A DNA stretch of 64,000 bases from Flavobacterium psychrophilum (GTDB lineage Bacteria; Bacteroidota; Bacteroidia; Flavobacteriales; Flavobacteriaceae), in contig CAMCVA010000001.1 in the NCBI GenBank assembly GCA_945879625.1, positions 158,481-222,480 on the forward strand. The letters are read 5' to 3'. Positions 34,491 through 43,696 of this stretch are shown one piece after another. A model generated the notes under the pieces. It searched no databases and was not told the origin of the DNA. It was given only the letters and a program-made list of their open reading frames with translations. Position 1 is the stretch's first letter, and each line of letters begins with the position of its first letter. The translations under genes and the position numbers were made by a program.

Positions 34491-35828
34491 CTATCGGTCA
34501 AACAACAATCGTTTTCCTGCTTTAATTTCACTCACTTGGCCGTTGGCATAAGCTAAATGTCCGTTGACAAAGGTATGGGTAACTTTGGCTCTGAAGGTAG
34601 TTCCTTCAAAAGGCGACCAGCCGCAGTGGTATAAAATATTGTCTTTGCTCACTGTCCAAGGGTCGTTTGGATGAACCAAAACCAAATCGGCAAAATAGCC
34701 GGGTCTAATGAAACCTCTTTTTTCTATTTGAAACAAAATGGCCGGGTTGTGCGCCATTTTTTGCACCAATTTTTCTACCGATATTTTTCCCTGAAAATGG
34801 GCCTCTAGCATGGCGACCAAGGCGTGTTGCACCAAAGGTCCGCCTGATGGAGCTTCTAAGTAGGATTTGCTTTTTTCTTCTAGGGTGTGTGGCGCATGAT
34901 CGGTGGCAATCACGTCAATGCGGTCATCATTGAGCGCTTCCCACAATGCCTCGCGATCAGCGGCAGTTTTCACAGCTGGATTCCATTTGATGAAGTTGCC
35001 TTTGGTGGCATAGTCGTCATTGGTAAACCACAAATGATGCACACAAACTTCGGCGGTAATTTTCTTTTCGGCTAATGGAATGTCGTTGCGAAACAAACTC
35101 ATTTCTTTTGCCGTCGACAAATGAAACACATGCAAACGCGCTCCTGTTTTTTGGGCCAAAGCCACCGCTCTTGACGACGACAAATAACAGGCTTCGGCGC
35201 TTCGAATGAGGTGATGAGCTGTTACTGGAATAGCGTCGCCATAGTGTTCTTTATATTGGGCCAAATTGGCTCGTATGGTGGTCTCATCTTCACAATGCAC
35301 ATCAATTATGAGTGGGGTGGACGAAAATATTTGCTCCAACACTTCGGAATTATCAACCAACATATTACCCGTAGAAGAGCCCAAAAACAACTTAATTCCA
35401 GCGACATTTTTGGGATTGGTTTTCAGGAGCTCTTCCAAATTATCATTGGTGCCGCCCATCAAAAAAGAATAATTGGCATACGATTGGCTCGCCGCGATTT
35501 GGTATTTATCTTCTAGTAAATCTTGTGTTACCGCATTGGGTACCGTATTGGGTTGCTCCATGTAGGAGGTAATTCCGCCGGCTACTGCAGCGCGAGATTC
35601 TGAAGCAATGTTGCCTTTGTGGGTGAGTCCGGGTTCTCTAAAATGCACCTGATCATCAATAAGTCCGGGCAATAACCACAGGCCAGTTGCATCAATCACT
35701 TGAGCATCGGGTGGCGCAAGTAGATTTTCTTGTACCGCAACAATTTGCTCATTTTCTACCCACACATCGGCCATAAACGACTGGCCTTCGTTAAAAATAG
35801 TAGCGTTTTTGATGAGAAAATTTGACAT
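34491..35828 (-). CDS. Dihydroorotase-family amidohydrolase
   Basis: 445 residues with the cyclic amidohydrolase barrel. The motif that should read HxH is LIDDQVHFREPGL (about 57-69), so the first metal-binding His is Gln. The other residues look canonical: KLFLGSSTGN (Lys, about 145), IDVHCED (His), HVFHLST (His) and IATDHAPHT (Asp). In flavobacteria these proteins are annotated as dihydroorotase (pyrimidine synthesis: carbamoyl aspartate to dihydroorotate). The replaced ligand leaves open a one-metal mechanism, another substrate, or a non-catalytic partner of aspartate carbamoyltransferase. It lies between a mannosyl-lipid synthase gene and a DUF4296 gene on the same strand. Confidence 0.82.
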   Translation of the reverse strand: MSNFLIKNATIFNEGQSFMADVWVENEQIVAVQENLLAPPDAQVIDATGLWLLPGLIDDQVHFREPGLTHKGNIASESRAAVAGGITSYMEQPNTVPNAVTQDLLEDKYQIAASQSYANYSFLMGGTNDNLEELLKTNPKNVAGIKLFLGSSTGNMLVDNSEVLEQIFSSTPLIIDVHCEDETTIRANLAQYKEHYGDAIPVTAHHLIRSAEACYLSSSRAVALAQKTGARLHVFHLSTAKEMSLFRNDIPLAEKKITAEVCVHHLWFTNDDYATKGNFIKWNPAVKTAADREALWEALNDDRIDVIATDHAPHTLEEKSKSYLEAPSGGPLVQHALVAMLEAHFQGKISVEKLVQKMAHNPAILFQIEKRGFIRPGYFADLVLVHPNDPWTVSKDNILYHCGWSPFEGTTFRAKVTHTFVNGHLAYANGQVSEIKAGKRLLFDR

Positions 35829-35829
35829 A

Positions 35830-36555
35830 TTACAATCTGTTTATGAGGTGGCGAAAACGCAAGGATATTACGCCAAAAATAGCTTCTTTAATAATGGAAT
35901 TGCTCATTTTGGACTGGCCTTTGGTGCGGTCGGTAAAGATAATGGGCACTTCTTGTATGTGGAGCTTTTTGACAAAAGCCCGGTATTTCATTTCGATTTG
36001 AAAGGCATAGCCAATAAATTTTATTTTCGACAAATCGATAGACTCCAAAGTGGCTCTTTTGTAGCAAATAAATCCCGCAGTGGCATCGTGAATGTGCATG
36101 CCCGTAATCCAACGCACATAGACCGAAGCAAAATACGACAACAACACCCGACTCAAAGGCCAATTGACCACATTTACACCGGTTACATAGCGCGAGCCAA
36201 TCACGACATCGGCGGTTCCGAAGTGACAGGCTTCGTAGAGTTTGATCAAATCGTTCGGATTGTGTGAAAAATCGGCATCCATTTCAAAAACATAGGCATA
36301 GGAACGAGCTAAAGCCCAGCGAAATCCGTGCACATAGGCCGTGCCCAACCCCATTTTTTTTGGACGTTCTTCCAGAAAAAGTCGGTCAGGAAATTCGTGT
36401 TGCAGCTGTTTAATTTTTGCAGCAGTTCCGTCAGGGGAGCCATCGTCCACGAGCAACAAATCAAAGGCATGCGGCAAGGTAAGCACCGTGCGAATCATGC
36501 TTTCGATATTTTCTATTTCGTTGTACGTGGGGATAATTACGATGCTATCGCTCAT
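35830..36555 (-). CDS. Polyprenol-phosphate mannose synthase-like glycosyltransferase
   Basis: 241 residues, a soluble family 2 enzyme without C-terminal membrane helices. IVIIPTYNEIENIESMI (about 6-22) and LLLVDDGSPDGTA bind the nucleotide sugar, and EMDADFSHNPNDL supplies DxD (about 92-98). GSRYVTG, DATAGFICYKRATL and EIPI-like EVPIIFTDRTKGQSKM match the Dpm1/polyprenol monophosphomannose synthase group. It would transfer mannose (or another sugar) from the nucleotide donor to polyprenyl phosphate. Its stop lies 1 bp before the next gene's ATG, so it is the first gene of an operon with the dihydroorotase-like and DUF4296 genes. A -7 element is at 36576-36583. Confidence 0.88.
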   Translation of the reverse strand: MSDSIVIIPTYNEIENIESMIRTVLTLPHAFDLLLVDDGSPDGTAAKIKQLQHEFPDRLFLEERPKKMGLGTAYVHGFRWALARSYAYVFEMDADFSHNPNDLIKLYEACHFGTADVVIGSRYVTGVNVVNWPLSRVLLSYFASVYVRWITGMHIHDATAGFICYKRATLESIDLSKIKFIGYAFQIEMKYRAFVKKLHIQEVPIIFTDRTKGQSKMSNSIIKEAIFGVISLRFRHLINRL

Positions 36556-36575
36556 GGGCTAACTGAATGTGCGAC

Positions 36576-36583
36576 CAAAAATA
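36576..36583 (-). promoter_or_regulatory. -7 promoter element of the mannosyltransferase operon
   Basis: TATTTTTG on the minus strand, matching TAnnTTTG, 20 nt before the ATG at 36555. Confidence 0.5.
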
Positions 36584-36701
36584 ATCTTTTTATAGCAGTT
36601 GATTCCAAGTAAAAAGTTAATAAATGCCATCCACATATAAAATAAAGCTATCCCGTGTCTAAGAAAAACAAAACGAACGGCCGTTTACGGAAAAATTCTG
36701 C

Positions 36702-36709
36702 TAATTTTG
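36702..36709 (+). promoter_or_regulatory. -7 promoter element of the DUF4271-hemD unit (leaderless geometry)
   Basis: TAATTTTG, full match to TAnnTTTG, ending 6 nt before the ATG at 36716. A TTG start at 36707 would lie inside this element and is rejected. Confidence 0.55.
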
Positions 36710-36715
36710 CGACCA

Positions 36716-37381
36716 ATGATCGCAGCAACTTTACATCCTAGAGTCTTAGAATCCACAGATTGGACCACTTTTTTATTTGTATTGACGCTGGCATTGATAG
36801 CTGTTTGTAAATCGCTTTTCGAATCCCGATTTGCCGAATTTATGCGTCTCATCGTTTCTGATAAATACCTCAAAGTTTACCGAGATTCCTCCCACTTGTG
36901 GAGTGGATTTACGCTGCTTTTGTTTGCCATACAGATGCTTTCCTTTGCTTTTTTTATTCAATTAGTAGGCAGTCAATACGGATATACTACCAAAACAAAT
37001 GGTCTAGTATACATTCAAATTATCACTTACCTCAGCGTATTTGTCTTGAGCAAATATTTAATTGACAAAATTATCGGAACCGCTTTTTCTATGGAAGAAT
37101 TTTCCGAGCAATTTAATTTGCAAAAAGCCAGTTACCGAAGCTACATTGCCATGCTGCTTTTTCCCATAAATGTGGTGTTGTATTATAACTCAGCTGCCCC
37201 AAATTTTGTTTTTAACACCCTGATTTTTGCGATTTTAGGAATTAACCTCATTACCTATCTGGCAACATTAAAAAATTATCAAAATTTGCTCCTAGGCAAG
37301 TTGTTTTATTTTATTTTATATCTTTGCGCACTTGAAATAGCCCCTTACTATTTCATGTATTATTGGTTTACAAAAAGATAG
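36716..37381 (+). CDS. DUF4271 integral membrane protein
   Basis: 221 residues from the ATG at 36716 (MIAATLHPRVLESTDW). It has five to six hydrophobic segments (SFAFFIQLVG, YIQIITYLSVFVLS, MLLFPINVVLYYNS and others) and the conserved ESRFAEFMRLIVSDKYLKVYRD stretch between the first two. It belongs to DUF4271, an inner-membrane family of Bacteroidota usually next to the uroporphyrinogen-III synthase-like gene, as here (11 bp gap). No enzymatic role is known; a link to heme synthesis or gliding has only context support. Confidence 0.85.
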   Translation: MIAATLHPRVLESTDWTTFLFVLTLALIAVCKSLFESRFAEFMRLIVSDKYLKVYRDSSHLWSGFTLLLFAIQMLSFAFFIQLVGSQYGYTTKTNGLVYIQIITYLSVFVLSKYLIDKIIGTAFSMEEFSEQFNLQKASYRSYIAMLLFPINVVLYYNSAAPNFVFNTLIFAILGINLITYLATLKNYQNLLLGKLFYFILYLCALEIAPYYFMYYWFTKR

Positions 37382-37392
37382 CAATACAGAAC

Positions 37393-38151
37393 ATGGCACA
37401 AATGAAAGTGAAGACAATTTTGGTGTCGCAACCAGAGCCTAAGGTAGAGAACTCTCCCTACTTTGATTTGCAACAAAAGCATAAAATTAAAATTGATTTC
37501 AGACCTTTTATCCACGTAGAAGGTGTAAACGCAAAAGATGTTCGTCTGCAAAAAATTGACCTCAACAACTACACGGCAATCATTTTGACGAGCCGTAATG
37601 CGGTAGATCATTATTTTAGAGTTGCCGAAGAAATGCGCTACAAAATTCCCGAAGGACTCAAGTACTTTTGTCAATCAGAAGCCATTGCGTTTTACTTGCA
37701 GAAATATGTGGTGTACCGCAAACGAAAAATTTATGTGGGTCAAAAAGATTTTGCTGATTTGTCTCCCTTGATTAAAAAATATAAAGACGAAAAGTTCTTG
37801 TTGCCAGCCTCTGATCAATTGAATGCCGATGCGCCGCAAACGCTTAACAATTTAAAAGTGAATTGGACACAAGGCACATTTTATAAAACCGTACAAAGCG
37901 ATTTGTCTGATCTAGCCGATGTTTATTACGATATCTTAGCCTTTTTCAGTCCCACAGGAATCAAATCCTTGTTTATGAACTTCCCCGATTTTAAACAAAA
38001 TGACACCCGAATTGCGGTTTTTGGAAGCACTACCCAAAAAGAAGCTTTAGAACACGGCTTGCGAATTGATATATTGGCGCCCACGCCCGAAACGCCTTCC
38101 ATGACTATGGCTTTAGACAAATACATCACCGAAGCCAACAAAGGAAAATAA
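37393..38151 (+). CDS. hemD: Uroporphyrinogen-III synthase
   Basis: 252 residues from ATG 37393 (MAQMKVKTILVSQPEPK). HemD is poorly conserved, but the two-domain Rossmann-like pattern is visible: TILVSQPEP, YTAIILTSRNAVDHYF (about 60-76), FLLPASDQLNADAPQTL (about 135-151), ILAFFSPTGIKSLFMNFP (about 185-202) and RIAVFGSTTQKEALEHGL. The enzyme cyclises hydroxymethylbilane with D-ring inversion for heme and siroheme. It is co-directional with DUF4271 and ends before a strong bidirectional terminator. Confidence 0.85.
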   Translation: MAQMKVKTILVSQPEPKVENSPYFDLQQKHKIKIDFRPFIHVEGVNAKDVRLQKIDLNNYTAIILTSRNAVDHYFRVAEEMRYKIPEGLKYFCQSEAIAFYLQKYVVYRKRKIYVGQKDFADLSPLIKKYKDEKFLLPASDQLNADAPQTLNNLKVNWTQGTFYKTVQSDLSDLADVYYDILAFFSPTGIKSLFMNFPDFKQNDTRIAVFGSTTQKEALEHGLRIDILAPTPETPSMTMALDKYITEANKGK

Positions 38152-38164
38152 AATTCTAGCTTTA

Positions 38165-38202
38165 TAAAAAAAGAGTCGCTATTTACAGCGACTCTTTTTT
38201 TT
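38165..38202. terminator. Bidirectional terminator between hemD and pckA
   Basis: A 14-bp stem AAAAAAGAGTCGCT / AGCGACTCTTTTTT with an ATTTAC loop has A and T runs on both sides, so it can end hemD (plus) and pckA (minus). It touches the pckA stop codon. Confidence 0.92.
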
Positions 38203-39826
38203 ATAGGTGTGGACCAGCTTCTAGCAAGCGATGCCCTTCTGGGGTGTCGGTATATTGTTGGAAGTTTTTCACAAACAACCCGCCTAATTCTTTGGCTTTT
38301 TGGTCCCAAACTTGGGGGTCGTCATAGGTTTTTCTCGGGTCTAGTATTCCATTCGAAACCTCGGCCAATTCGGCAGGGATTTGAAAATTAAACACCGGCA
38401 AGATGTGCATTTCTGCCTGATCTATAGACCCGTCTAAGATGCGGTCAATTATGGCACGAGTGTCTTTGATAGAAATGCGCTTGCCTGATCCGTTCCATCC
38501 TGTATTCACCATATAGGCTTGTGCGTGGTGTTGCTCCATTTTTTTTACTAATTCTTCGGCATATTTTGTAGGGTGTAACGACAAAAAGGCTTTGCCAAAA
38601 CAAGCCGAAAAAGTGGGCTCTGGCTTGGTTACTCCTCGTTCTGTTCCCGCCAATTTGGCCGTGAATCCCGACAAGAAATAATACTTAGTTTGCTCAGGTG
38701 TTAGTTTGGCAACCGGCGGCATTACGCCAAAAGCATCGGCCGTGAGAAAAATAACTTTATTGGCGTGACCAGCCTTAGAAACCGGTTTGACAATATTGTG
38801 AATGTGATTAATCGGATAGGAAACCCGTGTATTTTGAGTAACCGATCCGTCGGCAAAATCTATTTTTCCATTGGCGTCAACGGTGACATTTTCTAGTAAG
38901 GCATCGCGTTTGATGGCTTGGTAAATATCGGGTTCGTTAACAGGGCTTAAATCGATAGTTTTGGCATAGCAGCCACCTTCAAAATTAAAGACGCCTTCGT
39001 TGTCCCAACCGTGCTCATCGTCGCCAATTAATTCGCGCTTAGGGTCAGTAGACAAGGTGGTTTTTCCGGTGCCCGACAGGCCAAAAAAGATGGCTACGTC
39101 GTTGGCTGAGCCTTTATTGGCCGAACAGTGCATCGAGGCAATTCCGCGCAAAGGCAAATAGTAATTCATCATCGAGAACAAGCCTTTTTTCATTTCGCCT
39201 CCGTACCAAGTTCCGCCAATCAACTGGATTTTTTCGGTAAGGTTAAACGCAACATACACCTCCGAATTTAAACCGTGAGCCGCATAATCTCTAAATCCGC
39301 TTTTGGAAGCGTTCATCACCACAAAATCGGGTTCGCCAAATTCGGCCAATTCGGCTGCGGTAGGACGAATAAACATATTGGTCACAAAATGCGCTTGCCA
39401 AGCAACTTCCATAATGAAGCGAACTTTGAGTCGAGTATTGGCGTTGGCGCCACAATAGGCATCGACTACATAGAGTTTTTTGTTTGACAATTGCGCAACG
39501 GTACTTGCTTTTAGGGCGTTCCAAGTGGTTTGCGAAATGGGTTTATTGTCGTTGGGCGCTTTTTCAGAAGGCCACCAAATGGTATCTTGGGTGATTGCGT
39601 CTTTTACGATGTATTTGTCTTTGGGTGATCGGCCGGTAAAAATTCCGGTCATTACATTTACAGCTCCCAATTCGGTGAGTTGACCTTTTTCGAAGCCAAC
39701 TAATTGATCATTAAGTTCTTCTTGGAATAAAAAATTGTAGGTAGGGTTGTGGTGAATTTCGAATGCATTGTCAATGCCGTAATCTGCCAACGAAATCGAT
39801 TTCGTAATTGAGACATTTTTGTCCAT
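38201..39826 (-). CDS. pckA: Phosphoenolpyruvate carboxykinase (ATP)
   Basis: 541 residues, the standard ATP-PEPCK length. Substrate motif [12 protein letters not shown] (about 63-74), the Mn/His region [15 protein letters not shown], the Walker A-like kinase loop [13 protein letters not shown] (about 248-260) and [13 protein letters not shown] (about 268) are all intact, as is TRVSYPI. It converts oxaloacetate plus ATP to phosphoenolpyruvate, the first committed gluconeogenic step. A -7 element TACTTTTG is at 39863-39870. Confidence 0.98.
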   Translation of the reverse strand: MDKNVSITKSISLADYGIDNAFEIHHNPTYNFLFQEELNDQLVGFEKGQLTELGAVNVMTGIFTGRSPKDKYIVKDAITQDTIWWPSEKAPNDNKPISQTTWNALKASTVAQLSNKKLYVVDAYCGANANTRLKVRFIMEVAWQAHFVTNMFIRPTAAELAEFGEPDFVVMNASKSGFRDYAAHGLNSEVYVAFNLTEKIQLIGGTWYGGEMKKGLFSMMNYYLPLRGIASMHCSANKGSANDVAIFFGLSGTGKTTLSTDPKRELIGDDEHGWDNEGVFNFEGGCYAKTIDLSPVNEPDIYQAIKRDALLENVTVDANGKIDFADGSVTQNTRVSYPINHIHNIVKPVSKAGHANKVIFLTADAFGVMPPVAKLTPEQTKYYFLSGFTAKLAGTERGVTKPEPTFSACFGKAFLSLHPTKYAEELVKKMEQHHAQAYMVNTGWNGSGKRISIKDTRAIIDRILDGSIDQAEMHILPVFNFQIPAELAEVSNGILDPRKTYDDPQVWDQKAKELGGLFVKNFQQYTDTPEGHRLLEAGPHL

Positions 39827-39862
39827 AAACTTGGGTTTGTGTTTACTATTTTATTTCGATTA

Positions 39863-39870
39863 CAAAAGTA
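39863..39870 (-). promoter_or_regulatory. -7 promoter element of pckA
   Basis: TACTTTTG on the minus strand, full match to TAnnTTTG, 36 nt before the ATG. Confidence 0.5.
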
Positions 39871-39905
39871 AAAATTAAATAGTTTACGTCACCAAAAAAA
39901 ATGAA

Positions 39906-40295
39906 TTATTCGTTTTTTTTCTTGTAAACGCCTATAAACAGTACAATCCAAGCACTTATGAGTAAGGCTCCTCCTAGGGGTGTGAACCATCCAATTGGCG
40001 AAAAATCAATTCCAATGAGCGCCGAAGTAGCGAGCAAATAGATGGAGCCTGAAAAAAACAATACGCCAAAACGTGTCATGGAAAAAATTTGTTTTTTTTG
40101 TGCATCATCTACCAAGGAAGTTGTGGCTACAAACAACAAAAACAGCGCGTGATACATTTGGTAACGCACACCAGTTTCAAAAGAAACTAAGGCGTCGGGC
40201 GTTAATACTTTTTTTAAAGCATGAGCGCCAAATGCTCCTAAAATGATGGCCGTTGCGCCAAAAACAATTGCTGTTAAAGTTATTTTTCGTTTCAT
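39906..40295 (-). CDS. DUF423 membrane protein
   Basis: 129 residues with four hydrophobic segments. The DUF423 signature is seen at ATAIILGAFGAHALKKVLTPDALVSFETGVRYQMYHAL (about 14-51), and the C-terminus WFTPLGGALLISAWI is typical. YwdK/YgdD-type proteins have no firm function. It has a -7 element TAAATTTG (40321-40328) and is divergent from the DUF3108 gene. Confidence 0.9.
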   Translation of the reverse strand: MKRKITLTAIVFGATAIILGAFGAHALKKVLTPDALVSFETGVRYQMYHALFLLFVATTSLVDDAQKKQIFSMTRFGVLFFSGSIYLLATSALIGIDFSPIGWFTPLGGALLISAWIVLFIGVYKKKNE

Positions 40296-40320
40296 TTATT
40301 TGCAGAATTATACTAAGGCT

Positions 40321-40328
40321 CAAATTTA
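40321..40328 (-). promoter_or_regulatory. -7 promoter element of the DUF423 gene
   Basis: TAAATTTG on the minus strand, full match to TAnnTTTG, 25 nt before the ATG. Confidence 0.5.
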
Positions 40329-40359
40329 GGAGTTATGTTGGTACTAATTATAATTCACA

Positions 40360-41121
40360 ATGAAAAAGTTACTTCTTATACTAATACTACTGAGCCCGTG
40401 GTTTGCAACAGCACAAAAAAGTTCAATCCCGGGAGGTGAACAATTAGTTTATGCTGCCTCCTATAATATGGCTGGGCTCATGACCCAATTGGCTCAAGTT
40501 ACCTTGAGTACAGAAATGGTGAGCACGTCTACAAAAAAATTGCTTCACCTGAGCTGCGAGGCGGCCACCTATAGCAAATGGGACTCTTTCTTTAAAATTC
40601 GAGATTCCTACGAAACCTACGTTGATCCGGTTTCGCTTAAACCCAGTTTATTTAAACGCGACATTTTTGAAGGTGGGTACACCAAAAAAGAAAAGTACCT
40701 GTATCAAAAAGATGGAAAAAGTATTGCCAGCGTTGTATCTATCAAGAGAAAGCCGGAGGTGAAGTCAGTTTTTTCTATTAAACCGGGCACACAAGACATT
40801 GTTTCTCTAATTTACAAATTGAGAACAGTCGATTTTGCGCACCAAAACAAACAACAAATCACCCGCTTTACTGCCGTATTTGACGAAAAAGAAGTAGGTG
40901 TTTCGGTCAAATACTTGGGAACCGAGCGCATCAACGCTGGAGTTTTGGGCGAAAAACTGTGCTACAAAATTTCAATTGGCGCACAAACCAACGCCCTACG
41001 CGGCACCGACAAAAACATCATTTGGCTCACTGCCGATGCTCGAAAAATTCCATGTCTTATTCGGTTTAGCATTCCTGTAGGGACAGGTCAATTACTACTT
41101 AAACAACTGACTCAAAATTAA
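40360..41121 (+). CDS. DUF3108 secreted protein
   Basis: 253 residues with signal peptide (ILLSPWFATAQ). SIPGGEQLVYAASYNMAGL, FFKIRDSYETYVDPVSLKPSLFKRDI, VSLIYKLRTVDF and KIPCLIRFSIPVGTGQL follow the DUF3108 pattern, a periplasmic beta-structured family of unknown function. It is followed after 4 bp by a small membrane protein gene, so the two may be co-transcribed. Confidence 0.88.
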   Translation: MKKLLLILILLSPWFATAQKSSIPGGEQLVYAASYNMAGLMTQLAQVTLSTEMVSTSTKKLLHLSCEAATYSKWDSFFKIRDSYETYVDPVSLKPSLFKRDIFEGGYTKKEKYLYQKDGKSIASVVSIKRKPEVKSVFSIKPGTQDIVSLIYKLRTVDFAHQNKQQITRFTAVFDEKEVGVSVKYLGTERINAGVLGEKLCYKISIGAQTNALRGTDKNIIWLTADARKIPCLIRFSIPVGTGQLLLKQLTQN

Positions 41122-41125
41122 TTTT

Positions 41126-41434
41126 ATGCGAAAAATTGCACTCCTTCTCGCCTACCTGTTTTGCGCCTTGAGCGTTTTATTTATTGTATTGCCCATGGGA
41201 ACCTTGGGATTAATACCCGTAGCATTTACGCTGATATTAAGCGGACTCGCCTGGGTTAAATCAAATGCTGCCCAAAAGAAAGTTCCGGCCATTTTGTTTA
41301 TTATATCTACAACAATCTTGTTGTTTATTGTGGTGTGCGGTTTAATTCCCGACGAGGTAGCGCCCGACAAACAATTTGAACAACGCAAAGAAATCAACAA
41401 AAAACAAGATCTCGAAGAGTTAGAAAACCTCTAA
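41126..41434 (+). CDS. Small hypothetical membrane protein
   Basis: 102 residues. There are about three hydrophobic segments (LLLAYLFCALSVLFIVLP, GLIPVAFTLILSGLAWV, AILFIISTTILLFIVVCGL) and a charged C-terminal tail (QFEQRKEINKKQDLEELE) likely in the cytoplasm. No family recognised. It lies 4 bp behind the DUF3108 gene on the same strand, which supports its being real. Confidence 0.75.
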   Translation: MRKIALLLAYLFCALSVLFIVLPMGTLGLIPVAFTLILSGLAWVKSNAAQKKVPAILFIISTTILLFIVVCGLIPDEVAPDKQFEQRKEINKKQDLEELENL

Positions 41435-41488
41435 TTTCAGCAGATTTTTGATTTCGTTCGGCAGATTTTTTTAACTGCTACAAATTGA

Positions 41489-41496
41489 TACCTTTG
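41489..41496 (+). promoter_or_regulatory. -7 promoter element of the saccharopine dehydrogenase-like gene
   Basis: TACCTTTG, full match to TAnnTTTG, 23 nt before the ATG at 41519. Confidence 0.55.
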
Positions 41497-41518
41497 GGCG
41501 TTAATTGACCGATATACC

Positions 41519-42892
41519 ATGAGAAACATCCTAATTATTGGTGCTGGACGCTCAGCAACTTCCTTAATTCACTACCTAATGAATAAGGCTGCAGCTGAAC
41601 AATTGCAACTATTTATCGCCGATTTATCCCTTGAATTGGCCCAACAAAAAACCAACAATCATCCGCATACCACCGCGTTAGCACTCGACATTTTTAATGC
41701 CGAAGCCCGTGCAGCAGCCATTCAACAAGTAGACTTAGTGATTTCGATGTTGCCGGCGCACTTGCATATTGAAGTAGCCAAGGATTGCCTCGTCTACAAA
41801 AAACATTTGGTAACCGCTTCCTATATCAGTGAGGCCATGCAGGCGCTTGACGAAGATGTCAAAGCCAATAACCTGATTTTCATGAATGAAATTGGCCTCG
41901 ATCCTGGAATTGATCATATGAGTGCCCTGAAAGTAATTGACGAAATTCGCGAACAAGGCGGAAAAATGCTTTTGTTTGAATCGTTTTGTGGTGGCTTAGT
42001 GGCCCCCGAATCCGATACCAATTTGTGGAATTACAAATTTACTTGGGCGCCCCGCAATGTAGTATTGGCCGGACAAGGTGGCGCTGCCAAATTTATCCAA
42101 GAAGGCAAATACAAATACATTCCGTATCATAAATTATTTCGTCGCACCGAATTTTTACACGTAGAAGGCTACGGTAAATTTGAGGCCTACGCCAATAGGG
42201 ATTCCCTGAAATACCGCTCGGTCTATGGCTTAGAAGACGTACTAACCTTATACCGTGGCACCATTCGTAGAGTGGGTTATTCTAAAGCTTGGAATATGTT
42301 TGTACAACTGGGTATGACCGATGATTCCTATATATTAGATGATTCCGAACACTTGAGTTACCGCGAATTCACCAACTTATTTTTGCCCTACCACCCTACT
42401 GATTCGGTCGAGATTAAAATGCGTTTGCAATTGGGTATTGAGCAAGACGATAGCATGTGGGACAAATTGGTCGAATTGGACATCTTTAATCCCAACAAAA
42501 AAGTAGGGCTCCAAAATGCTACTCCAGCACAAATTCTAGAAAAAATACTCGCCGATCAATGGACTTTAGCGCCACAAGACAAAGACATGATTGTGATGTA
42601 CCACAAATTTGGGTACGAACTTCACGGCCAACAAAAACAAATCGATTCCAAAATGGTATGCTTGGGCGATGATCAACTGTATACAGCCATGGCCAAAACA
42701 GTTGGACTTCCGGTTGCCATGGCGGCTTTGCTCATTTTGAATGGCAAAATCACTACACCCGGCGTGCAATTGCCCATTCACAAAGAAGTCTACGAACCAA
42801 TTTTACGCGAATTAGAAGACTACGGCATTCATTTCGTAGAAACCGAAATTCCTTACGTGGGCTATAATCCCGACAAAGTAGTGGTGTTGTAA
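41519..42892 (+). CDS. Saccharopine dehydrogenase-family oxidoreductase
   Basis: 457 residues. The N-terminal Rossmann domain begins MRNILIIGAGRSATSLIHYL (GxGxxx), with VISMLPAHLHIEVAKDCL and NEIGLDPGIDHMSALKVID (about 125-143). The C-terminal saccharopine dehydrogenase domain (about 145-450) includes FCGGLVAPESDTNLWNYKF. It is close in layout to the lysine-forming or lysine-degrading saccharopine dehydrogenases, here probably part of lysine/alpha-aminoadipate metabolism. That fits the glutaryl-CoA dehydrogenase at 17295 only loosely (inference). Monocistronic: promoter before, bidirectional terminator after. Confidence 0.9.
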   Translation: MRNILIIGAGRSATSLIHYLMNKAAAEQLQLFIADLSLELAQQKTNNHPHTTALALDIFNAEARAAAIQQVDLVISMLPAHLHIEVAKDCLVYKKHLVTASYISEAMQALDEDVKANNLIFMNEIGLDPGIDHMSALKVIDEIREQGGKMLLFESFCGGLVAPESDTNLWNYKFTWAPRNVVLAGQGGAAKFIQEGKYKYIPYHKLFRRTEFLHVEGYGKFEAYANRDSLKYRSVYGLEDVLTLYRGTIRRVGYSKAWNMFVQLGMTDDSYILDDSEHLSYREFTNLFLPYHPTDSVEIKMRLQLGIEQDDSMWDKLVELDIFNPNKKVGLQNATPAQILEKILADQWTLAPQDKDMIVMYHKFGYELHGQQKQIDSKMVCLGDDQLYTAMAKTVGLPVAMAALLILNGKITTPGVQLPIHKEVYEPILRELEDYGIHFVETEIPYVGYNPDKVVVL

Positions 42893-42910
42893 TCTTGTAG
42901 AAAGCAATAA

Positions 42911-42940
42911 AAAAGGGAGTTTAACTACTCCCTTTTCTTT
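42911..42940. terminator. Bidirectional terminator
   Basis: AAAAGGGAGT / ACTCCCTTTT 10-bp stem with a TTAACT loop, A- and T-flanked. It separates the saccharopine dehydrogenase-like gene (plus) from the zinc peptidase gene (minus). Confidence 0.88.
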
Positions 42941-42941
42941 T

Positions 42942-43610
42942 TTATTTTCGATTCAAATAAATCATCACATAATAAATCAGAGTTCCTACCGAACCAATGG
43001 CGGCGACCACATAGGTGCGTGCTGCCCATTTTAAAGCATCGGCGGCGCCTTCGTGCTCTTGTGCGGTAACCACTTGGCTTTTTTCTAACCATGCCAACGC
43101 GCGATTGCTCGCATCATATTCAACCGGCAAAGTAATTACCGAAAAAATAGTAGTAGCGGCAAAAAGCAAAATTCCAATCAACAGCAATTGTGGAAACGTG
43201 CCCACCATCAGAATGCCTGCCAATAAAACCCATTGTACATAATTGGAGGCCACCGAAACGATGGGCACCAATTGCGAACGCAGCGTAAGCATCGAATAGG
43301 CAACTGCATGTTGCACGGCGTGACCACATTCGTGTGCGGCAACCGCTGCGGCTGCGGCATTGCGTTGGTTATACACGCCTTCACTCAAATTGACGGTTTT
43401 GTCAGCTGGATTGTAGTGATCGGTGAGTTGACCGGGCGTCGAAATGACACGCACATCGGTGATGCCGTGATCTGCCAACATTTTTTCGGCAATTTCGGCA
43501 CCGCTCATACCGTTTTGTAAATGCAGTTTGGAATAGGTTTCAAATTTGTTTTTCAGTTTGTTGCTCACCAACCAGCTGGCCAACATGATTCCAATTAGTA
43601 GTATAAACAT
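42942..43610 (-). CDS. Membrane zinc metallopeptidase, YugP type
   Basis: 222 residues. An N-terminal membrane segment precedes GMSGAEIAEKMLADHGI and VNLSEGVYNQR. The zinc motif is AAHECGHAVQHA (HExxH, about 92-96). Further membrane helices follow (WVLLAGILMVGTFPQLLLIGILLFAATT), and SNRALAWLE ends the typical family pattern. It belongs to the peptidase_Zn_2/YugP family of membrane proteases with unknown substrate. It is convergent with the previous gene across a terminator. Confidence 0.9.
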   Translation of the reverse strand: MFILLIGIMLASWLVSNKLKNKFETYSKLHLQNGMSGAEIAEKMLADHGITDVRVISTPGQLTDHYNPADKTVNLSEGVYNQRNAAAAAVAAHECGHAVQHAVAYSMLTLRSQLVPIVSVASNYVQWVLLAGILMVGTFPQLLLIGILLFAATTIFSVITLPVEYDASNRALAWLEKSQVVTAQEHEGAADALKWAARTYVVAAIGSVGTLIYYVMIYLNRK

Positions 43611-43696
43611 AATTTCTGTATTAAAAGTTAGTATTCCTTCCCGTACAAATTACAGGCCATTTTTTGGAAACTAGATTCAACTGCATTTTTGTCAGT

